Part shown: one piece after another, positions 47,413-59,597 of the stretch | Position numbering within the stretch: position 1 is the stretch's first letter | Layout of the letters: each line of letters starts with the position of its first letter | From: Chinchilla lanigera | Lineage: Eukaryota; Chordata; Mammalia; Rodentia; Chinchillidae | Direction of reading: 5' to 3' | DNA: 64,000 nucleotides | NCBI RefSeq assembly: GCF_000276665.1 | Contig: NW_004955446.1 | Coordinates: forward strand, 16,106,717-16,170,716 | Program-made: the position numbers and the translations under genes | The notes under the pieces: model-generated | Seen by the model: only the letters and a program-made list of their open reading frames with translations | Database searches by the model: none | What the model was told of the DNA's origin: nothing

Positions 47413-50312
47413 GGAGATTTAGTTGAATATTTGTCTCTAATCCCTATCATGACAGAAGATTAAAGAATGATTATCATCAAAAAATTATTTTTAAATTCCC
47501 CTTTCTTTATTTAGGTAATTCAATAAGAACCTAAACTAGATCAAATGTAACTAGGAAAAAAGTAAGTTTCATAATTATATTTTGTCCAAAACTGTCTAAA
47601 AAATAATAAATGACCTACTTTGAAGTTGGATGAAATGTCTTTTCTGTTTATTCTTTCTATCAGAATTCTGCCTGTTTTATTCTGCCTCCAAAACGTCTTG
47701 AAATCTCTGATTGTAGTGCTGTTTCACATCCAGAATAGACAATGAAATAAATATCATAACGTAGTTTGCTCTCTTTTTTTCTCTATTTTTTTATAAGTGT
47801 AATTGATATTTGACTTCTGCTTTTTAGTAAACTGTCTGATTGCTAAGTGGATGAATCATCTAATCTACTTGACATAAATCTGTGTGTGAGTGTGTGTGTG
47901 TGTGTGTATTTTCATGACTCTCTTAAGGGACAGTTATATTCATGTCTTATAGTTAATATGTTTATATCATTCAGTCATTTATAAAATTACTCTTGGTAAA
48001 GTGTCCAAGTATAAACACTATCTGTTTGTGAAGAATTGTAAAATAATTTAAAATGATAAATTTTAAGGAAAAATGAAAACCGTTTCCTAGCACATTTCCA
48101 ATCATTTAAATCCTAGCATTTACTTAATTCAACAACTTTTATGCTTCAATGAACATGTGCTTCATAAATGTAAAAATTATTAAACTGTCTAATTTTCCTC
48201 AGTGTTAGCAGACTATTTTCTTTTATTAGCATATTTTATAAGAATGCTTTAGAATCAGTGTAGTGAGAGAATGTCAAGATTGAAACAAAATTTAAAAGGC
48301 TACAATTACAACAAGGAACCTTGACTTTTATTTGAGCTTATTAATATTTGCAATGACTCTGTTACTGGGAATCTACAAAATAAATAGAATGTCAAACTCC
48401 TTTGTCATGACTGTTGACCTACTAAGCCAAAGTTGACTGCACAATCCTTGCTGAGGGATTTAGAAATTGCTGTGTTTACATTTGAAACATCTAAATCCAT
48501 TGCCTGTTCTCTTAACCAAAAATCTACATGATTCATACCCCTTTTAGATAGTCACCTAAAAGTAACACAAAAGAAGCAATTATAGTCATTATTAGTAAAT
48601 GGGTCCTCATGAATTATACCTGAACTTCCTGGAATTAAATTGTTAAACAAGAATGATTTAAGTTAATTCCCAATCAAATGAAACAAACGGTGGGTTCAAC
48701 TGATCGATGTCTTGCCAGGCTTCCCCACCTATTAGTTACTCTGGATCCAAATCAGAAAAAAACATATTTTAGTCAGTTTTCTCATACTGAAAAAAGCATT
48801 CACTTTAAAAATGGAGTGGGGGTATGGTGTAGTAATTTCTGTTTAGTTCTGAGCAAGCTAAATTAATGTTATCCAAAAGAAAACCCTGACCACGTTTATC
48901 TGTCATCTTGGCTTTACAAAGAACGCCAAAGACAAATGTTCACGTGGACAAAAATAACTTCTTTATTCACGAGAAAGGGATGTGGGTGGGGCTAAGCATC
49001 CACAGATCAAAGAGGAGTTGACATCTACAGCTTATTCATAAATCTTATAATTTGGTAAAGAGAAATATTTCTTTCAAAGGACTTCAGACACTAATTCCAG
49101 AATCATTACATGATAGATAAGGACCCTTGGAAGTATCAAGTGGCCAGAGAATAAATATAGGAGGAAGAGTGACAATAGCTTAGTAATGTATTCATCCAAC
49201 ATTCTAAAATACTACTGGGGAAAAAAATCTTACAACATTAATTGTCCAGAATCTATCCTTAGGCAAGTTGACTTGAGAGCATGTAACTAGGTCACTTTTT
49301 TTTTACTGTGTATATTAAAAAAGGATAGGATTGCATTAGCATAGGACAAAGTAAATATTGATTTGGGAATGTAAAGCATGTAATAAAACATCAACCTTTT
49401 AAACCCTTTTAAAGAAATCTAGTCATAAATAAAATTCATCTCCACTATATTTTCTTTTTCAGGAAAATAATTGATACATAATTTATCCATAAAGTATCTT
49501 CATCATTATCTTTACTGATCACTACCCAGATGTCCTAGTCATACTAACATTATGGAATACAGATTGCATTTGTCTACCTTTCTAAAAGGGTACAGTGCAC
49601 AATATACTGTAAGCCTGCTTTATTTATAGCACAATCTATAAGGGCAACTTTTAATAGTTCCACATGAGCTGAGTGCTAAAAGACAGAGATGACAAATGTT
49701 AGTATTATTGTAACCATGATAAAAATAGAATCAATAATTGCACTTTTGGAATCAGGAAAAATAACATTGAACTATTCCAGGTCATGTCTTGTTCATTTAT
49801 CTCATATATTTCTGTATCTAAAAAACCCATAGTCAGGCTAACGATATTGATGTTCTACAACTATGAATAATCACTAAGTCATTTGATTCATTTTTATTTA
49901 ACTGTGTAAAGTATACCATGATATTTGTAGTAGTGATACTTTAGACACATACATGAATTTAAAAGTCTGGCACTTTTTGAGGGTCTATTATACACTAGTC
50001 ACTAAGTGAGATCCAGAGAACTTAAAGAAGATATGATTGTCACTCTCTGGGAATTTACAGCCTCATTGCTAGGGATAATGTTGAAATGAACATCTTAACA
50101 AATAGTCTGCACTAGGAAGCTGTCTTGCTCTCCTCCACCCATCTTTTTCTCTTGGAAGACACATCCAATTATTCACAAAAGCCTATTGACTCTGTCTGCA
50201 AAATATATTTAAAATTTCTTTGCATTTTCACTTATATCACCTTTGATCCCATAATCACCGAGTCCTACCAGAATTATTGGGACTATCTCTGTCTTACGTA
50301 AGGGGATATTTA
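47413..50312. other. Unique AT-rich DNA, no gene recognised
   Basis: Contains a short (GT)n at 47881-47908. A segment at 49985-50090 resembles the generic old-repeat phrase for a L2/MIR type 3' end. No gene is seen. Confidence 0.4.
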
Positions 50313-52318
50313 CTCTTATTTTATTTTATTTTATTTTTGTAATTTTACTATTACGTGTTTGCAATGCCCAAAGTTCACTTTCATCTTCAGGAATACATGC
50401 ATGTACTCAACATATCTTAGTTCTTTTTCTTCCCCTTCCACTCCCCACCCACCTACCTCCCCTCCCTCCATCTCTAGACCCCTTTCCCCATTTTCAATGT
50501 TTTCATTATTATTATTATTTTAGTTCATTTTTTAAACGTATACTGTTTACATTCACCATGGATATTAACCCATGTATGTGACACATCATAAACCTTTTAC
50601 TTCCCTGCCTTTCCTCCCTCCCCTCACCCTCAGTCTCTTGGACTCCTTCCCATTTCCAAAAGATCTGTCTCCCTGATTTCTTTTATCAGTCATTTATTTT
50701 GCTCTTTATTTGTATTCTGCATTACTCACATGAGAGAGACCACATGGAATTAACCTTATGTGTCTGATTTATTTCATTTAACATTATGCTTTCCAGATGT
50801 ATCCATTTTCCTAAATGGTCTCAGATCTATCCTTTTTATAGCTAAGTCGTATTCCATCATGTCTAGAATTCATATTTTAATGTGTTGATGAACATATAGC
50901 CTGTTTCCAGGATTTAGCTATTATCAATTGTGCTGCTACAAACATTGGTATGTATGCCTTGCTATACTATATCTCTGAGCTCTTTTGGGAAAATACTCTA
51001 GAAGTGGAATAGTTGGGTCAAGTGGAATTTCTATTTTTAGTTTTCTAAGACATCTCCAAACTGATTTCCAGAATAGATGTACTATTTTACATTCTTACCA
51101 CCAAAGTAGAAGGGCTCCTTTTACACCTCATTAGGCAAGCAGTTGACTTTTTGATGACTGTCATTCTTTCTGGCGTAAGATGAACTCAATCCTGTTTTGT
51201 TTTGCATTTCTCTAATGATCCTGGATGTTGAGCACTTTTTTTATATATCTGTTAGTCATTTGTACTTCTCCTGAGAAATGTCTATTCATTTCAGCTACCC
51301 ACATTTTGATTCGGTCTTTGGGGGGGATCTCTTTTGAGTTCTTTATATATTCTAGATATTAGTCCTCTGTCTGAAAACTAGCTGGCAGCATTATGTTCCT
51401 ATTCTGTAGGTTGTCTCTTCACTCTGATGACGGTTTCCTTTGATATTGAGAAGCTTTTTCATTTGATGTACTTCCATTTTGATTCTTGCTGTTATTTCTG
51501 CTCAGGAAGTCCTTTCCTATAACTATGTCTTCAAAAGTTCTACCTAATTTACTTCCAGTAGGTTGTTTCTCTCTTAATATTTAGACCTTTAATCCATTTT
51601 AATTTTAGTTTAGTATATGATGAGCAATATGGGTCTAGTGTCAATCTTCTGCATGTCTATAGCCCATTTTCCCACATCATTTATTAAAGAGAATATATTT
51701 CCTTTCCCATATGTTTTCTTCCCCTGTGTAAAAGATCAGATATCTGAATATGTCTGGGATTGTTTTTGTATCTTCTATGCTTTCCATTGATCCACATCCC
51801 TATTTTCTTTGTTCATTTTGTTTGGTTTTGCTATTACCATGCCATTTTTATCACTGTGATTTTGTAGTATAATTTGAAGGTAGGCATTGTAATGCCTCCT
51901 GCTTTACTCTTGTTGTTCAGTATTGCTTTTGCTATGTTGAGCCTCTTCTGGTTCCTTATAAATTTTAGGATTGTTTTTTCTAGTTCTGAGAAGAATCTGT
52001 TAGGTATTTTGATTGGGATTGCATTAATCTATGTATCAGTTTTCAAAATATGACTAGTTTGATAATATTGGTTCTCTCTATTCAATTACAGGGAACATCT
52101 TTCCATTTTCTTATGTCCTCTTCTGTCTTTTTTTCACAGAACTATAGTTTTTGTTGTAGACGTCTCTCATTTTTTAGGTTAATTCCTAGCTATTTTTTTG
52201 CTTGATGCGATTGTGAATGTTGCTTTCTTAATTTCCTTCTCAGTGAGTCCATTTTGGTATACAGAAATGCATTACCTTTTGGTGAAAATTTTTGGGTCTT
52301 TATATGAGGATCATGAGG
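50313..52318 (-). mobile_element. L1, antisense, 3' part (RT end, C-terminal ORF2, 3' UTR, poly(A))
   Basis: Reading on the minus strand, the element starts in the RT domain near 52318 and passes through phrases seen here antisense ('ttgggattgcattaatctatg', 'gacctttaatccattttaa', 'gctgctacaaacattggtatg', 'gggtcaagtggaatttctat'). It then enters a 3' UTR with a polypurine tract (antisense pyrimidines at 50425-50490) and ends in an A-rich tail seen as TTTTA repeats at 50313-50338. 5'-truncated at the junction with ERV-L sequence. Confidence 0.9.
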
Positions 52319-52319
52319 T

Positions 52320-53080
52320 TATAAGTCCCCAATGACATGCCTCTTGAGATACAAACTGGACCTTTGGCAAAGTTCTTTCTTGCTTTCCTAGGTCACCCAG
52401 GAAATGGATTGCAGAGATATCCTCAAAAATAAAAAATATGCTGTCTAAAGAATCTAAAAGAAAGTCTATAGAGATCTGCCAGATGTTGCCTTTCCTTCTT
52501 GGTGGTTGGATTTGAAGGTGTACCTTCTTGAATTTAGAGAGAATTTTCTGTTATGCACCAGACCATTGGACCCTTAAATTCTTTCCTGATGTTCAGAGAT
52601 CTGTTTGCACCTTGTGTAGTACATAAGTCTTAACAAATCCTCCAGTATGCCCGTTATGTCTTTTTCATCTTGTTCAGTTAGCATAATGTTATCAATATAG
52701 CAGCTCACTTATGCTCTACAAGATATCCAAAGGTTACAGATACCCTTGACTACACTGTAGCAAAGGACAAGAAAGTTAACATATTCGTGAGGCAAGACCT
52801 TATCTGCCTCAAATGGACACAAACTATTTTGTTTTCAGATCAACTGAATCCCCTCCTGATAGGGATGCAGGAAAACCAGATACTATATTCTTGAAGTTGC
52901 ACTGATATGTTTAAACAAAAATGTCACATCAGCCACAGCATGTCCAATTAGAGCTTCCTCCTTGAGTTTGTGGTAGGACACTTTCCACTACTAGAATTTA
53001 CCTGGTCTGTGTAGGGCTCACTATAGTGAACTAAAAGGATATATATGTAACCAGAAATACTTTCACATCCATTATGTCCT
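52320..53080 (-). mobile_element. ERV-L pol, reverse transcriptase region (inverted half)
   Basis: Minus-strand translation of about 52640-52690 gives the class III retroviral RT box: Tyr-Ile-Asp-Asn followed by Ile-Met-Leu-Thr, in which the second catalytic Asp of YIDD is changed to Asn. Downstream (lower coordinates) come connection-domain-like fragments ('RVQWSGA' type) across frameshifts. The piece stops at 52320 against L1 sequence, before RNase H. Ancient, inactive endogenous retrovirus. Confidence 0.8.
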
Positions 53081-53450
53081 TGAAGTTGTCGGTGACCTCT
53101 TCCATTCTCCCTTGCCCAATATTATTTTCTATTTACTATCTGGGCAGAAAGGGAGATAGTTGTACAGACTTCCACCTGGCCTTCTCCACAATGATAACTT
53201 ATTCTACCAGTCAAAGAACTATTGTTAGAGCCTTTTTATTTACTAAATTATCTGTTAAAGAACAAAGAGAATAATCACCATGTATTCAGTAAGCCTCTAG
53301 ACCTATTGTGACTCAGACATTAGATAAGACTTCATTTATTACCTAGGCCGCCAACACCCATACTCTAAAAGGATGATGTTTGGGTCCTTAGGTACCATCA
53401 ATGTCAACTCAGAATCAGTACTTAAAAGTTGTAGAAACATTGTATATGCT
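53081..53450 (-). mobile_element. ERV-L protease region (inverted half)
   Basis: Upstream of the RT on the minus strand, fragments in several frames resemble the ERV-L aspartic-protease region and its junction to RT (around 53100-53160 and 53395-53440). Several stops are present. The assignment leans on order and on short residue matches. Confidence 0.55.
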
Positions 53451-54063
53451 CTGTCTTCTGTGAAAAGTTGTCCAAGTAAATCGCTATAGGTCTATTTGGA
53501 AAAGGACTGGGGAAATCAATACTTTATTATAGCTGCCATAATACTGCAGAATGTGTATTACTTGGAACCATCTTTTTCTACAGTGAAATTATTCTTGCTC
53601 TAAAAATTATATCTAATCCAGAAACTGGAAAAAAAGTTTGTGACTTTTTCTAGTAGTGACTTCCATTAGCCTTCTGATCATCAACCCTTAATTTCTTTTG
53701 ATTGGATGATGGAATCAAAGCTTGTTAGCTGCCCATTTATCTTGTCCTAGAAATGTTGCATATGGTTAAGGTTCCCTGCTGCTACTCCATCCTTGTCACT
53801 CATGTAATGATTGCGCTCCCTTTGCTACTAAAAGTTAAACGTTTCCACATACTCTATTATTTTGGGATCTTATTATCCCTGTTACCATCATGAACCAAAT
53901 TCTGTAATGGCATCTGCCACTGTCAGCTCTGATCAGTGGATAGGAAACACCACTGAATTTCTCAAGGATACTCATGACTTTCTCAAGAGTGTACTGCTTG
54001 AACCCAGTGATACTGTTTCTAGGAGTGTAACCAAAAAGATAGTTAGATGATTATGCGAAAAAT

Positions 54064-54101
<38 letters not shown>

Positions 54102-54871
54102 ATTTTTTGGGTGACATTGTTCATAATAAAGACTTTTAAGCTATTGTTTGGGGCTCTGGTTTAAGAAATAGTATGTGTATGTCAGCAAGTGCCGTGTCAT
54201 GGTATGCTGCTTAGGCCCCACTTTGGAACAAAGTCACTTATTTCCCAGCTGCAAAGAAAGCTGACTACCAAGAATGTAGATGGATGTCCCTCTTCAGTAA
54301 CATTTGGTGGCTAATGGAGCTACTTCAGCAAAAAGTGTCCCCACTTCCTTGAGGTTAGCTCTCATTCATTAACCAGTGATGTGGGAGTCCACTAGAGATA
54401 TCCCCAAAGAGCCATGCTTGCTTCCTTTGTAATTCAGTGAGGCCTTGCACTGCAGGTCAGCTCTCCCTGTGGTCACTTACTCATAGGTGTTTACAACATG
54501 GCATGTATAGGAATCTAATATATGCAATCATTTCATAAAAGACCATGCAGTCAAGAAAAGTGATGTTTATTTTATAACTATTGACAAATGGAGATAGTCA
54601 CAGCTTATTGTTCCCTGAGAAAAGAAAGATGGGAATGATGAGTTGCAGTTCATCTAATTTTAAATAATATGTATGTGTGTTTGTTTAAAATGTGTACACA
54701 CTCAAACACAACCACATTCACAGAGATATTTGGGGTGAGGCTAGCCTAAATATTACATAGTCTAGTCCCACAGGCAAGGACCATGGGAATTTTGTTCACT
54801 GTTTTATCTTCAGAATCTACCATCATACCTTGGTCGTAACTGGTGCTCAGGTCATTATCCATTAACCATTA
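53451..54871 (-). mobile_element. Probable ERV-L gag/leader region (decayed)
   Basis: The position between the protease and the antisense LTR is where gag and the leader of the same provirus should lie, and the length (about 1.4 kb) fits. I cannot recognise individual gag motifs. The part near 53985-54140 ('cttgaacccagtgatactg', 'attgttcataataaag') looks more like an old L1 3' fragment in sense orientation, so another element may be nested here. The (AT)n palindrome is inside that patch. Confidence 0.4.
54058..54107. repeat. Perfect palindromic AT-rich repeat
   Basis: 'aaaaatccat', then about 15 AT units, then 'atggattttt': a roughly 50-bp perfect inverted repeat with unique-sequence arm ends. 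Both flanking arms outside the AT run are complementary, so this is more than a plain (AT)n microsatellite. It can extrude as a cruciform or hairpin. Confidence 0.93.
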
Positions 54872-55197
54872 GTTAGGGCTCTTTAGAAGAATAGAATCAA
54901 CAGAAAATACATGTGTAATTACTCAAGGGGATTCTTTAGGTAGTCTTACAGGATCAGAAGCAGCAGACCCCACAATAGCTGCCTACATACTGGAGAACTA
55001 GAGAATCCAATAGGTACTCAGGCCAATAATATGAAAAACACAGAACAAGAAGGATCAAAGATGCAGCACCAGTCCAAAGTAGACAGTTCAGAAGCTCACT
55101 GGAAGGTGCTCTACCAGTCTGTTGGAAGACTGAAGAAATGGGAGACTTGATGTTCCATGGCCACAGTGAAGACTGGAGCTCTTCCAAAATCACCAAC
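54872..55197 (-). mobile_element. ERV-L LTR, antisense (5' LTR of inverted half)
   Basis: The reverse complement aligns along its length with the 3' two thirds of the sense LTR at 56680-57232. Shared phrases include 'gaagagctcca', 'ttcagtcttcca', 'ccagtgagcttc', 'ggactggtgctgcatc' and 'acatgtattttctgttg'. Its 3' end (54872) faces the gag/protease side, as a 5' LTR of a minus-strand provirus should. Truncated at 55197, where plus-strand integrase begins. Confidence 0.82.
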
Positions 55198-55199
55198 AT

Positions 55200-55840
55200 T
55201 GAGTCCCCAGTGTGGCACCATTCCCCTGGGCAATCAAACTGGGACCTAGCGGCTAGTTGATTTTACGGGATCACTTCCATCATGGAAAGGCAGCACTTTG
55301 TCTTTATAGGAATAGATGAGGCCAGTATGGGTTTTCCTTCCCTGCACATAATGCTTCTGCTAAAAGTGTCATCACAGACCTATAGAATACCTCACCCACT
55401 TTCATTGTATTCCACACAAAATTGCTTCTAGCCAAGGAATGCACTTCATGTCCAACAAAGTGCAGCAATAGGCTCGTGCTTACAGAATCAACTGGTCTTC
55501 ACCATGTTTTTTACCTTCCAAAAGCAGCTGGACTGATTGAATGGCAGAAAGGCTTTTTAAAACTGCAATTACAGTGCCAGATAGGTGGTAATACTGTGCA
55601 GGACTAGGGTAAGTTTTTGCACAAGGGCAGATATACTCTGAAACAACATCCAATATGTAGTATGGTTTCTTTCATAGCCTACATTCATGGATCCAGGAAT
55701 CAAAGGGTGGAAATGGGAATGGTGCCCCTCATCATTACACCTAGTGACACAGTAAAAAAAATTTTGTTTCTTGTTCCCACTACTTTATGCTCTGCTGGAC
55801 TAGAAGTCCTAGTTCCAGAGTAGAGAAGGCTTCTACCAGA
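55200..55840 (+). mobile_element. ERV-L integrase region (sense half)
   Basis: Plus-strand integrase of class III type. The segment before the catalytic core ('CGTIPLGNQ'-like) starts at about 55205. The first catalytic Asp is kept in 'GID' (about 55315). The second Asp position reads Ser-Ser-Gln-Gly near 55430, so the Asp is lost. The catalytic Glu survives in 'AAGLIE' (about 55530). The 61- and 68-codon frames at 55422-55607 and 55617-55823 are remnants separated by a stop. Enzymatically dead. Confidence 0.85.
55555..55713 (+). repeat. 159-bp direct repeat, copy 1 (inside integrase)
   Basis: Original location: collinear with the integrase region on both sides. The copy at 56271-56429 has the same length without indels and differs at about 4 positions (about 97% identity by eye). 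Confidence 0.95.
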
Positions 55841-56270
55841 ACAACAATTCTTCCATTTACCTGGAAGGTAAGACTTCCCTAGTCGTTTTGATTTCTTCAT
55901 GCCTCTGAACCAACAAACTAAAAAGGGAGTCACAACATGGATAGTGGTGATGGCTTCAGACTGCCAAGGGAAAACTGGACTACTACTCCATAAGTGAGGT
56001 AAGAAAGAATACATTTGGAAAGCAGAAGATTCCCTTAGAGTTAACCCAATCTAGACAGGATGAAAAATGATGGAGAACCTTCAAGAATAAAGGTATGGCT
56101 CACCCTGCCAGGTAAATAATCAAGACCCACTGAGGTATTTGCTGAAGACCAACAGAATATGGAATGGGTGGTAAAGAAGGTAGTTCTAAATACCGGCAAG
56201 AACCACATGACCAGTTACCTAAATGAGGACTGCAATTATGAGTATTTCTTGCCTGCTTTGTTAATATACC
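55841..56270 (+). mobile_element. ERV-L dUTPase/3' pol region (sense half)
   Basis: Continues the same element: 'ttccatttacctggaaggtaag', 'aaaagggagtcacaacatgg', 'tactactccataagtgaggtaag' and 'agacccactgaggtatttgctg' follow the order of the 3' pol/dUTPase part that distinguishes ERV-L. Frameshifts throughout. The homology ends at about 56250, just before the duplicated block. Confidence 0.75.
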
Positions 56271-56429
56271 TTTTAAAACTGCAATTACAGTGCCAGATAG
56301 GTGGTAATACTGTGCAGGACTAGGGTAAATTTTTGCACAAGGGCATATATACTCTGAAACAACATCCAATATGTAGTATGGTTTCTTTCATAGCCTACAT
56401 TCATCGATCCTGGAATCAAAGGGTGGAAA
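56271..56429 (+). repeat. 159-bp direct repeat, copy 2 (between dUTPase and LTR)
   Basis: A displaced copy of the integrase segment, 716 bp downstream of the original, in the same orientation, inserted between the end of dUTPase homology and the LTR. It is much more similar to the original than the two LTRs are to one another, so the duplication is younger than the provirus. Confidence 0.95.
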
Positions 56430-56679
56430 CATACGTATATATGTTAAGCAAATAACTTTGTTTTCTTTCTTTCAGTACCTAATATAGTGAAATCTACATT
56501 GTAATATTTAAGTTATGGAATGTCAGGGGAATAGTAAGCATCACCCAAAGATAAATTTTACCTTCTATTCTGGGGAGCACATCAGTGCACTGACACTTGT
56601 ACAGAGGTGGTTGAATCATGTTAGGCATAATCATGAACTCAGTATTGTATTGGGGGATTAAATGTGATTTAAAGAGATA
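56430..56679. other. Interval between duplicated block and LTR
   Basis: About 250 bp not recognised, possibly degraded ERV-L 3' sequence. No gene. Confidence 0.4.
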
Positions 56680-57232
56680 TGTCTGGTTGTCAAGTTGACA
56701 AGGCATAAATTGTGACCTTTAATCATGATCCATCAACTTCAATGGATTAAGAAACTCCTAGGAGATTAGTGAATCACACCTTTGTGTGTGCATGTTTTGG
56801 ATGATTAACATGAGCTAGCCGGAACTGACCCACCCAAATATGAGTGGCATCAACCGAAAGGCTTGTAGCCTGGACAAATAAAAAGGGAGAGAAGAAGGAA
56901 ATGTCCCCATTTTTGAAGAGCTCCACTCTTCTCCACCACCTTTAGACATCAGTCTACAGTCTTTTCAGTCTTCCAATGCAGGTTCACACAGCAGCTCTCC
57001 AGTGAGCTTCCACGACTTGGGCTTGGACTGGTGCTGCATCCATGACACCTCTTGGTCTGCAGTGTCCATCTTTCTAAGTTGATCAGCTATGGGATCCCTT
57101 GTCTCTGCAGTGCATAGTCAATCACTATGGTCTCTCCTGCCTCGAGCCCTGTAACCCTATCTCATAAATTCCCTTGCATAGTTATACATGTATTTTCTGT
57201 TGGTTCTGCTCCTCTAGAGAACTCTAATACGC
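56680..57232 (+). mobile_element. ERV-L 3' LTR, sense
   Basis: Starts near 'tgtctggttgtcaagttgac', a phrase typical of ERV-L/MLT2/MT2-type LTR starts. It has 'ggacaaataaaaaggg' with AATAAA at about 56877, and ends 'ctagagaactctaatac'. Orientation and order (integrase, dUTPase, LTR) make it the 3' LTR of the sense half. Confidence 0.85.
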
Positions 57233-58795
57233 ATGTAGAGAATGGGATTTCAGGTCATAATTTCTGTCCTCATATTTCTCAGAATTGTTTCAAGCTGTTA
57301 ACAGTGATCATGTAACCAAAAAAGTCAGTTTATATTCTAAACTATATATAAGTATATATTTCGGTTTAGACATTTTAGTCTCCCTGGTTCAAAAAAAAGA
57401 AATCCTTGACCAGTAGGAAAATGCCCAAGGATCGTTTTTTTGTAGGTCTTTGAACACTACATGTCCAGTGAAAGCACTGAGAATAAATGTATGGTCATAC
57501 TCAACATTCTTGAAATGGTGCAAGATAGCCATAATGTATGTAAAGAACCAGATGTTTTGGAGAATGTATTATACTTTTCCATGAAAACTGGCATCAGTTA
57601 TACCCAAGATCTGACCTAGTCTCTGCATCAGAACTTCAGGTTATTCTATTTCTCCAATCCCATCTCCCACAGTAACACAGGTAGTTGTTGAAGTTTAAAA
57701 ATACCAAACTTCTGTCACTACCAGGGACATTTGAAACATTTCATTGCTGCATGTTGTTGTGTTCACAATAATCCTCAGTGTTTGCTATACAGCAATGCTT
57801 TTAATAATGTAAGACTGTGCTTCTGAGAAATGTTTCTTCTCCACACCTCAATAGGAGTTTGCGTTGAGAATTTTACGACACATTTATATAATCAAAAGTA
57901 ATGAAATGAGGAGGAATAGTCAATTTCATATGAAGACATTGTCAGCAATTTACCATTTGGAAGTTCTTTTGTAATGACATAAAAATAGCCGAAAAAGCAG
58001 TAATAAGGTTATAAGTAATCTTAATACTCTGAACAAAAATAGAAACTGAATCATCATGAAATAACTTCAAAAAATTTTTAAAATATTCCCAAACTTCTAG
58101 TATCCCCTTAAAGAGATCATTGGAAAATCACCTAATAAGAAAATGAATTTCAGCCCAAGCCACAGTCTGCATTATTTAAGCCATTTTCTATTTTTGCTGG
58201 ACATGTCCTTCACTGATTTCCCTTGGACTGATTTGAACCCTGGCCTACACCTTCTCTGAGAGACCAGGCCACCTGGCAAGACACTCATCACAGTCAAGGA
58301 TGTTTTTGGGAAACCTCTGTGTCTTTCTTGTTTTAGTTTCCAGTAAAGATAAGAAGCATCTATAATTCACTCTGAATAATCACCTTGAAGCTGTCACCTG
58401 TTACAATACTGGAACTCATCTTTGATGACAGCAAATTAAATCTAGTCAAAATTAAACAACACAATACAAATTTAGGTTGAATGAATTATTTCGCCAATCA
58501 AGAAAGGCCACTGGCACTCTTGTTCAGTCTCAGAATTCCAGCATCTCACATCTAACCTCTCTTTTTTGCTGTCCTGAAAATAGAAGTATCTGTCCCTTTC
58601 CAACTGTTATTTCCTTTTCTACTCCTAGATCTTCATGGTGCCTTTGATAACTCCATCTTTCATGTATTCCCTCTGCTTCCTATGTCTCATTCTCCTCTCT
58701 TAGTCCCTTTTCCTCAGCTCAGCCATTCTGACATCTCTTCCATCCTAAGCAGAAAAATCCATTAAACCTTCTTACCTCCAAATAGTACTCTACCA
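57233..58795. other. Unique DNA, no gene recognised
   Basis: No gene or confident repeat. Confidence 0.4.
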
Positions 58796-58978
58796 CCAGG
58801 CATGGTAGTGCACAACTATAATCCCAGCACTCTGAAAGGCTAAGGGAGGATTGCACATGACAGCCCAGCTTCTGCAACTGAGTAATTTAGTAAGACCATG
58901 TCCCAAAACAAAAAATTTTAAAAGGCCTGGGAGTTAGCTCAGTTCAGACTCTGGGTCCCCTGTACCAAAGGAAAAAAT
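58796..58978 (+). mobile_element. B1-ID dimeric SINE, sense
   Basis: B1 half: 'ccaggcatggtagtgcac', 'ataatcccagcactctg', 'gctaagggaggattgcac', 'tagtaagaccatgtccc', then an A-rich linker. ID-derived half: 'ggcctgggagttagctcag' and 'ctctgggtcccctgtacc', with an A/G tail. The ID half is internally shortened, as in B1-dID dimers. Confidence 0.85.
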
Positions 58979-59597
58979 GTGCAAGATACGAATTATACTT
59001 TTGCCACATTGTCAACTTTTATTTATTTCTCAGGCTATCATAGTTTATCATTTTACTTGTATCATGACATTAAATCTATTTGCCAATGACCACCCAATTA
59101 TCTAGCCACAGTTCACTGGTGCATTTAAAAATCTTTTTGCATCTTAGACAATCACTTTTCCCTTAGGTTCTCTGATACCAACACAATCTCTCTTTCATAG
59201 TTCTGACTCTTCAGCTCAATCAACTCACACATTTGATCATAGCTAATGCCCCTAGGCTGTTAGGAGTATAACGTTTATACTCCTTAATACATTACTTGTC
59301 TAATTGCTTTATCAATATCTCTGGCTACTCTATGAAGCTGGTTCCAGGGATGAGCCTCTTCTTAGATGACTTCATACTTTAGAAGGGACTCTTGAATCTT
59401 CTCATAGAAGCAGTACCATGAGGTCCATGGTAAGAGACTGATGAGCTATGAAGTTACTCATTCTGTTGTAATAGTAGAAGCAAAAAGACTGTATTCTGGT
59501 CAACATTAGCGCTTTAGTGCTAGAGAACCAAGTCAGAGCTAGAGTATAGAGGAGAAGCCAGAGACATGCATTTCATCAGCGTCTAGCCCAGTTCTCT
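58979..59597. other. Unique DNA, nothing recognised
   Basis: No gene or repeat seen. Confidence 0.4.

Noticed and set aside
55422..55823. Two open frames that might be an expressed retroviral-derived gene
   Set aside because: They are short pieces of ERV-L integrase separated by stops, with one catalytic Asp lost. No long domesticated frame remains.
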